A stretch of DNA of 11,281 bases from Tieghemiomyces parasiticus (Eukaryota > Kickxellomycota > Dimargaritomycetes > Dimargaritales > Dimargaritaceae): positions 1 to 11,281 of the forward strand of contig JANBPT010001286.1 in NCBI GenBank assembly GCA_027575765.1. The letters are read 5' to 3'. This document shows, piece after piece, positions 7,341 through 11,281 of the stretch (position 1 is its first letter; every line of letters begins with the position of its first letter). Made by a program: the position numbers and the translations under genes. The notes under the pieces are model-generated. The model was not told the DNA's origin. It was given only the letters and a program-made list of their open reading frames with translations, and made no database searches.

Positions 7341-9302
7341 ATGCCCGACGTACCGCCTGCCGGCCGGCGTGGCCCTACGGCCGAAGGGTCAGCCATACCT
7401 ACCGTCAATAGCCATATCCTCCAGACCATTCAGCGTACACGGCGGGACCGGTCCGCTGCTATGACCCCCGCCCCTGCCGGCGAGGACGGAGCTGCCGAAA
7501 CGTCGCCCACGGCGGAGCGTTTCACGACCGTCTCGCTGAACAGTCCCGCAGGGCCCCTGGCGCTGGCCGACCCGCTCTCCACCGGCGGTATCCAGTCGTG
7601 GGTAAGTGTGGCCACGAGTGGGGTCATCTCGCTCACCGCCTCCGACGTAGACTCTGACTCTGAGGAAGGCAGTGCCCTCACGTCTCCTCACCGCCACCCG
7701 GCACGCGGCCGCCACCGCCACCATCGACCCCAGCCGCCCCGTCACCACCCGCCTCCGCCGCAGCCGCAGCGCTTGCCGCTCTTCCCGAGTTTACCCCCGC
7801 CCCAGCCTCGGCCTTCCAATGCCCCGGTAACGACGGTCATGAGTCCGCCGCCCCAGCCGCCCCTGCCGTCCAGCACACCCGAGGCTTCACTTCCGGTCGG
7901 CCCACTCGCTACGCCTGCCGCCCTGGAGGCCGAACTCCGCGCCAGTTTGACCACCATCTTGGAACCCCACAACCGGCGCCCGGCCCTGCCACCTCGGCGA
8001 GCCACAGCGGATCCCATGTCGTCAGCTCCGTTACCGCCTCCTCGCCAGCCCACACCGGCTATGACCACTGCACCGAGCAACCTACTAGACGTGCCTGGCG
8101 ACCATGGCCCGAGTGCCCCCTCGCCGGCCCCCTCGATATGCTCCGAAAACCCCGCCGAGTTTACCGCCGAGAGGCCGTCGCCACTCGCCGTCATGGCCAC
8201 AATATCCGAATTGACATTGCCCTCCACGGTGTCCCACCCGGTCGCAGCACTTAGCGTAAGCACCCCTCCGTCGCGCTCGCGCGGCCCCGCCACCCTCCTG
8301 CGCCAGGCCACTAGCATTCCAAACCTATCGGCCCTCGGTACCGTGGCGCGGCGGGACGTCCATCCGGTCCGTCAGCTGTACACGTCGTCGTGGACAGCCC
8401 GCGGTGTACCGTTACATGTGGATGCAGCAGTCCTGCTTTTCTCCCACCGCCCCGAGGCGTTGGTTTATATGGACCGGCCCAAAGCGCTTACCCCACCTTA
8501 CGATTATTACTCGGCGGTGGTGGACCGCGCGACCCGTTCCACTGGGGACAATCACGGACATTCTGTACCGCTGGCCTTCACAGCCGCACACGCCGCCCCT
8601 GCCTATCCGTCAACCGTGGCCACTACCGAGGAACTGGTCTACGCCACTCCGCCCGCCCTGGCCTTCACGCCGGCCCATCTGCCGCTTCCATCACATCCCC
8701 CCCTCCGGCTTCATGATGGCACAGCCAGAGCCGCCGACCTGTACTCCCGCCCCGGTACCTCGGCGGCGCCTTCCCGTGAGTCGCTGCCCTACGGCATCTC
8801 TACTCCGGCCGACTCGCCCGTGAGCAACGAGGCACCCCTTCCCACCAACATGTCCGAGTCGCCAACTGCTCCTTATACCACGGCCACTCTGGGCTCCCTC
8901 GCGTTGTCAAGCATCGGTGTGTCCCTCGGCTCCTCATGCCACGCCTTACTCCTGCAGGACACAACTGACTTTGCCACTCCAACTCCGATCCCTCGGCCCA
9001 CGACGGCGGCCTCTACGCGACCTATTCGCCTCTCGCAGCGTAGCAGTCGCCGCTCTGGAATAGCTGCAACTCCCGATCCGACGCGCAGCCCGCGACCTCC
9101 GTCGGTACCATCGGGCCGACGCCCCGGTCGTCGCTCTAGTCGCTACCCCCGTCCGCTGCGTAGCCTATGGACAGCCCTCATCGCCTGTACCACATTCTGC
9201 CTCGGAATAGGGGTTGGTCTCTGGTGGGGGAAACCGCCCCCGCCTGAACCGGATGTGTTTTGCACACTGAAGCGCCTGATGTCGGACCTGTTCGTCTTGT
9301 AG
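7341..9302 (+). CDS. Pro/Ser/Thr-rich single-pass membrane protein
   Basis: Uninterrupted frame of 653 codons. Most of the chain is low-complexity and probably disordered: rich in Pro, Ser, Thr and Ala, with an acidic patch (SDVDSDSEEG, about residues 100-110) followed by a His/Pro/Arg-rich stretch (about 115-160). The middle (about residues 340-400) is less biased, with Tyr and hydrophobic residues, and may hold a small folded unit. Near the end a basic run rich in Arg (about 590-607) is followed by one hydrophobic helix, LWTALIACTTFCLGIGVGLW, at about 609-630 with a GxGxG pattern, then a 23-residue tail. By the positive-inside rule the long N-terminal part should face the cytosol or nucleoplasm and the short tail the lumen or exterior; no N-terminal signal peptide is seen. 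The start at 7341 is the first ATG after an in-frame stop; a second lies at codon 41. I do not recognise a family. Reading frames on the opposite strand (up to 191 codons) look like compositional shadows. Confidence 0.7.
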   Translation: MPDVPPAGRRGPTAEGSAIPTVNSHILQTIQRTRRDRSAAMTPAPAGEDGAAETSPTAERFTTVSLNSPAGPLALADPLSTGGIQSWVSVATSGVISLTASDVDSDSEEGSALTSPHRHPARGRHRHHRPQPPRHHPPPPQPQRLPLFPSLPPPQPRPSNAPVTTVMSPPPQPPLPSSTPEASLPVGPLATPAALEAELRASLTTILEPHNRRPALPPRRATADPMSSAPLPPPRQPTPAMTTAPSNLLDVPGDHGPSAPSPAPSICSENPAEFTAERPSPLAVMATISELTLPSTVSHPVAALSVSTPPSRSRGPATLLRQATSIPNLSALGTVARRDVHPVRQLYTSSWTARGVPLHVDAAVLLFSHRPEALVYMDRPKALTPPYDYYSAVVDRATRSTGDNHGHSVPLAFTAAHAAPAYPSTVATTEELVYATPPALAFTPAHLPLPSHPPLRLHDGTARAADLYSRPGTSAAPSRESLPYGISTPADSPVSNEAPLPTNMSESPTAPYTTATLGSLALSSIGVSLGSSCHALLLQDTTDFATPTPIPRPTTAASTRPIRLSQRSSRRSGIAATPDPTRSPRPPSVPSGRRPGRRSSRYPRPLRSLWTALIACTTFCLGIGVGLWWGKPPPPEPDVFCTLKRLMSDLFVL

Positions 9303-9547
9303 TTTTCTTGCGGACGTGCAGCAACCTTATTCAGCGTTCCCTTCTGCCCCTCTGCAACCCCTAGCCTGTCTGTACTTTTAGCATGTGTACTTGTATCGTT
9401 CCAGCCATATCTAGTGTTATCAATATAGGTTAAACTAACCAACAGCGTTGCGTACACTAGGGTTGGTGTTGGATAGCCCACTGAGCGGGGTGTTGCATCT
9501 ATAAATGATGCGTGGCTAAAAATTTGAAGTCAATCGATCGTTTATAA
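9303..9547. other. Convergent intergenic region
   Basis: A 245-bp gap between the 3' ends of the Pro/Ser-rich gene and the ketopantoate reductase gene. It is more AT-rich than its neighbours. A short inverted repeat, GCATC and GATGC around TATAAAT (about 9495-9511), and TATAA-type sequences near 9541-9547 may take part in 3'-end formation. No gene is seen. Confidence 0.4.
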
Positions 9548-10706
9548 TCAGTCTTCGGGCTTCCCGCTAGTTGCCACCACCCGAATAAGGGCGTAAATGG
9601 TCTCGAGGTGCGGGGCCGGCACGCCGAACCGACGAGCTAGGTCCAGTGGATTTTTGACGATAGTCTCAAGTTCCATCGGCCGGCCGTTTAAGTAATCTTG
9701 CACCATGGACGGTTTGTACGCGACACGCTTGGCAGTGCGCTCGATAACGGCCTCGGGCGACTCGAACTCCTGCATCGGTGGTAGCGGTCGGCCCGTCACC
9801 GTCTCCCCAATCTTCCACACTTCGCGTAGCAAGTCCAGAACGAGTTGCCGGCCATACGGGTCGGCTAAAATTTCACCGGTTTCTCGGCCGCCGCCGACCA
9901 CGGCCACCGGATTGAACGCAATGTTCCACGCCACCTTTAGCCAGCGATACCCTTGGATGTTGTCGGTGAGGTCGATGGGCACATTGCTCAATCTCAGGTC
10001 CATGACCAGGGCCTGTGCCACGAGCTGGTCCCGACGGAACCGTTCGCTGGCGGCAGTACGTGATTCCCCCGCTGGCATATCCTGGGCAGGTGGGTTCGCA
10101 CCAATGATAAAACGGAGGAAGCCACTGTTGACGATCTCGCCGGGACTGGCCTGCACGGACATGAGGAAAAGGGCGGCCGCGAATACCGGGTTGTTGGGGA
10201 ACGATCGGAGGAGGCCGTCCTCAATACCGATCCCATTTTGAGCTGCCACGATACCGGTTCGTTCGCTAACCAGCGGGGCCACTACGTCGGCCGAGTTGAC
10301 CAGGGAAGGAAAGGCCTTGGTACACAGGAAAACGTAGTCATATGCTCGGTCTTGCTGCGCCGCATCCTCCACGCTGCGCACCACACAGTCTGGGTGAAAG
10401 GTGTGGTCGCCAAAGATTGTGGAGCGGATCTTGAAACCATTATGGTGAATGGCTTCATAATTGGAACGACAAACCGTCGTGACATGGTGCCGGCCGGAGG
10501 CCTGAAGGCGGGAGGCTAATATGGCCCCGACGCCCCCAGTACCAACTGTAAAAACCAGCGAAGGATAGATTAAAGGTTGGATGTGATGAGTCAGCTCTCA
10601 GGGGTGGGCGCTCTTTGCGGAATGCCGGGGTAGGCCGATTTTAATACACTGGACTGTGGATTTGCCACTTACTGAATACAGAGTTGAGAATATTTCGGCT
10701 TGACAT
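9548..10706 (-). CDS. Ketopantoate reductase (2-dehydropantoate 2-reductase, PanE/ApbA family), two exons
   Basis: NADPH-dependent enzyme that reduces 2-dehydropantoate to pantoate for pantothenate and coenzyme A synthesis. Exon 1 is 10706-10673 (34 nt) and exon 2 is 10545-9548, joined across a 127-nt intron with donor GTAAGT, a CTGAC branch-like motif and acceptor TTTTTACAG. The split codon A|TT gives Ile12, and the product is 343 aa, close to fungal family members. Residues 8-18 form the first Rossmann strand and loop with GxGxxG (GTGGVG, 13-18). FLCTKAF (84-90), the family AAQNGIG segment (112-118, N115) and a catalytic-type Lys in RWLKVAWNIAFNP (K215) follow. The C-terminal ApbA_C domain contains KPSMVQDYLNGRP (289-301) and a likely catalytic Glu, E303. 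Residue roles come from alignment by eye with the E. coli enzyme (K176, E256, N98). Exon 2 alone has no ATG before the glycine loop, which is why the first exon is needed. The yeast counterpart is PAN5. The bacterial-type family also contains paralogues with other substrates, so the exact substrate is inferred. Confidence 0.9.
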
Positions 10707-11281
10707 GGCGGAGAGATACTATGCAGCGTTGCAAGGGTGACAGGGTGGGGCGATGGAGGGTCTAGCGCGGAGCTCTGGCAGCCTTGCAAAGGTCTACAAC
10801 TTACTTGGTAAGAGGGAAACCTAGATGGTTCATCGATTTATGTGAGTTGATATGAAGTAGGATGGTGAATTGGAAGGATTTGAAAACAGTTTGGGAATAT
10901 CAACTATTATTAGCAGACCCGGCGGAGTAGGATAATGGTATATCAAGAAGGAGCCCTGTAACTGCCTAATGCTCGAAAGCTATGTATATATATACCTCAA
11001 CATCAAACACGCAAGATCGAAATGGTCAACTGGTCGCCAGGAGGCAAGGTAGTCACCTACAGCTATTCCAGCGCCTAGGCCTATGTTCTCATTCTATTCC
11101 ATCATATCCACCACGCTTTCTCACTTCCAGCTACAGGTATCACCTGACATTCCCCCACTCCATTGTCTTGTGATCTACCGCCAGGAGGTTCCGGGTTGTA
11201 TACACTCTCAGGTATTGTTGTGACTGGCCATGGCTAATGAATTGGTCTGCTCCCGTTGGAGCTTTGTAGTACGTTTCCCAA
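10707..11281. other. Right-edge upstream region, possible start of another gene
   Basis: This is the 5' flank of the ketopantoate reductase gene. An alternating TA tract (TATGTATATATATA, about 10981-10994) looks like a TATA element or a short microsatellite. About 30 nt further right, an ATG at 11022 opens a short frame beginning MVNWSPGGK that could be a first exon ended by a weak GTAGTC donor. C/T-rich DNA ending in CTTCCAG (about 11090-11130) could be its acceptor. Both signals are weak and the window ends too soon, so no gene is called. Confidence 0.3.

Noticed and set aside
7690..7800. His/Pro/Arg-coding stretch considered as a simple repeat
   Set aside because: The bases are biased (CCG/CAC-rich) but do not form a regular tandem unit.
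7742..8317. 191-codon minus-strand ORF opposite the Pro/Ser-rich gene
   Set aside because: Its Gly/Ala/Arg-rich content is the mirror of the Pro/Ser codons on the plus strand, and the plus frame is far longer and ends in a membrane helix.
8404..8823. Plus-strand ORFs of 108 and 139 codons in other frames of the Pro/Ser-rich gene
   Set aside because: They are overlapping frames in GC-rich repetitive coding DNA with no start context or domain support.
9705..10241. 178-codon plus-strand ORF opposite ketopantoate reductase
   Set aside because: It is an antisense shadow of a well-identified enzyme.
1..11281. Search for tRNA, rRNA, transposon, terminal-repeat or CRISPR-like structure
   Set aside because: Reading both strands by eye I found no T-loop-like box with a matching acceptor stem, no transposase or integrase motif, and no regularly spaced repeat. 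A computed scan could still find something subtle.

Overview
This window looks like nuclear DNA from a compact, moderately GC-rich fungal genome. The evidence is spliceosomal introns of 127-373 bp with GTAAGT-like donors, CTAAC/CTGAC branch-point-like motifs and CAG/TAG acceptors, short intergenic gaps, and pyrimidine-rich upstream regions. Protein content is also eukaryotic: a PWI/RS splicing cofactor, a mitochondrial bL36 with a presequence, a BRCT protein and a ketopantoate reductase. An early-diverging fungus (zoopagomycete-like) is my guess; the lineage cannot be proven from the sequence.

Layout, left to right: (1) A six-exon minus-strand gene (356-2200) encodes a short SRRM1/SRm160-type splicing coactivator with an N-terminal PWI domain and a C-terminal RS tail. 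(2) A 477-bp divergent intergenic region separates it from a plus-strand single-exon gene (2678-2974) for mitochondrial ribosomal protein bL36. (3) After a 350-bp convergent gap come two tandem minus-strand genes: a 341-aa protein with an N-terminal BRCT domain (3325-4350), and upstream of it an unrecognised protein of at least 477 aa (4688-6121, possibly longer at the N terminus). (4) A 1.2-kb non-coding stretch (6122-7340), pyrimidine-rich at its right end, lies between that gene and a divergent plus-strand gene (7341-9302) for a 653-aa Pro/Ser/Thr-rich protein with one transmembrane helix near its C terminus. (5) A two-exon minus-strand gene (9548-10706) encodes a ketopantoate reductase (PanE/ApbA family); its 34-nt first exon had to be recovered from splice signals. 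(6) The last ~575 bp look like upstream DNA, with a TATATATA tract and only a doubtful hint of another gene start.

The genes do not form a pathway. They are ordinary housekeeping genes (splicing, mitochondrial translation, pantothenate/CoA supply) mixed with three proteins whose function I cannot name. I found no mobile element, tRNA, rRNA, CRISPR array or sign of a dedicated novel system. The best leads are the three orphan proteins and the exon architecture of the SRRM1-like gene, where every coding exon is a multiple of three and the last intron has two in-frame acceptors.
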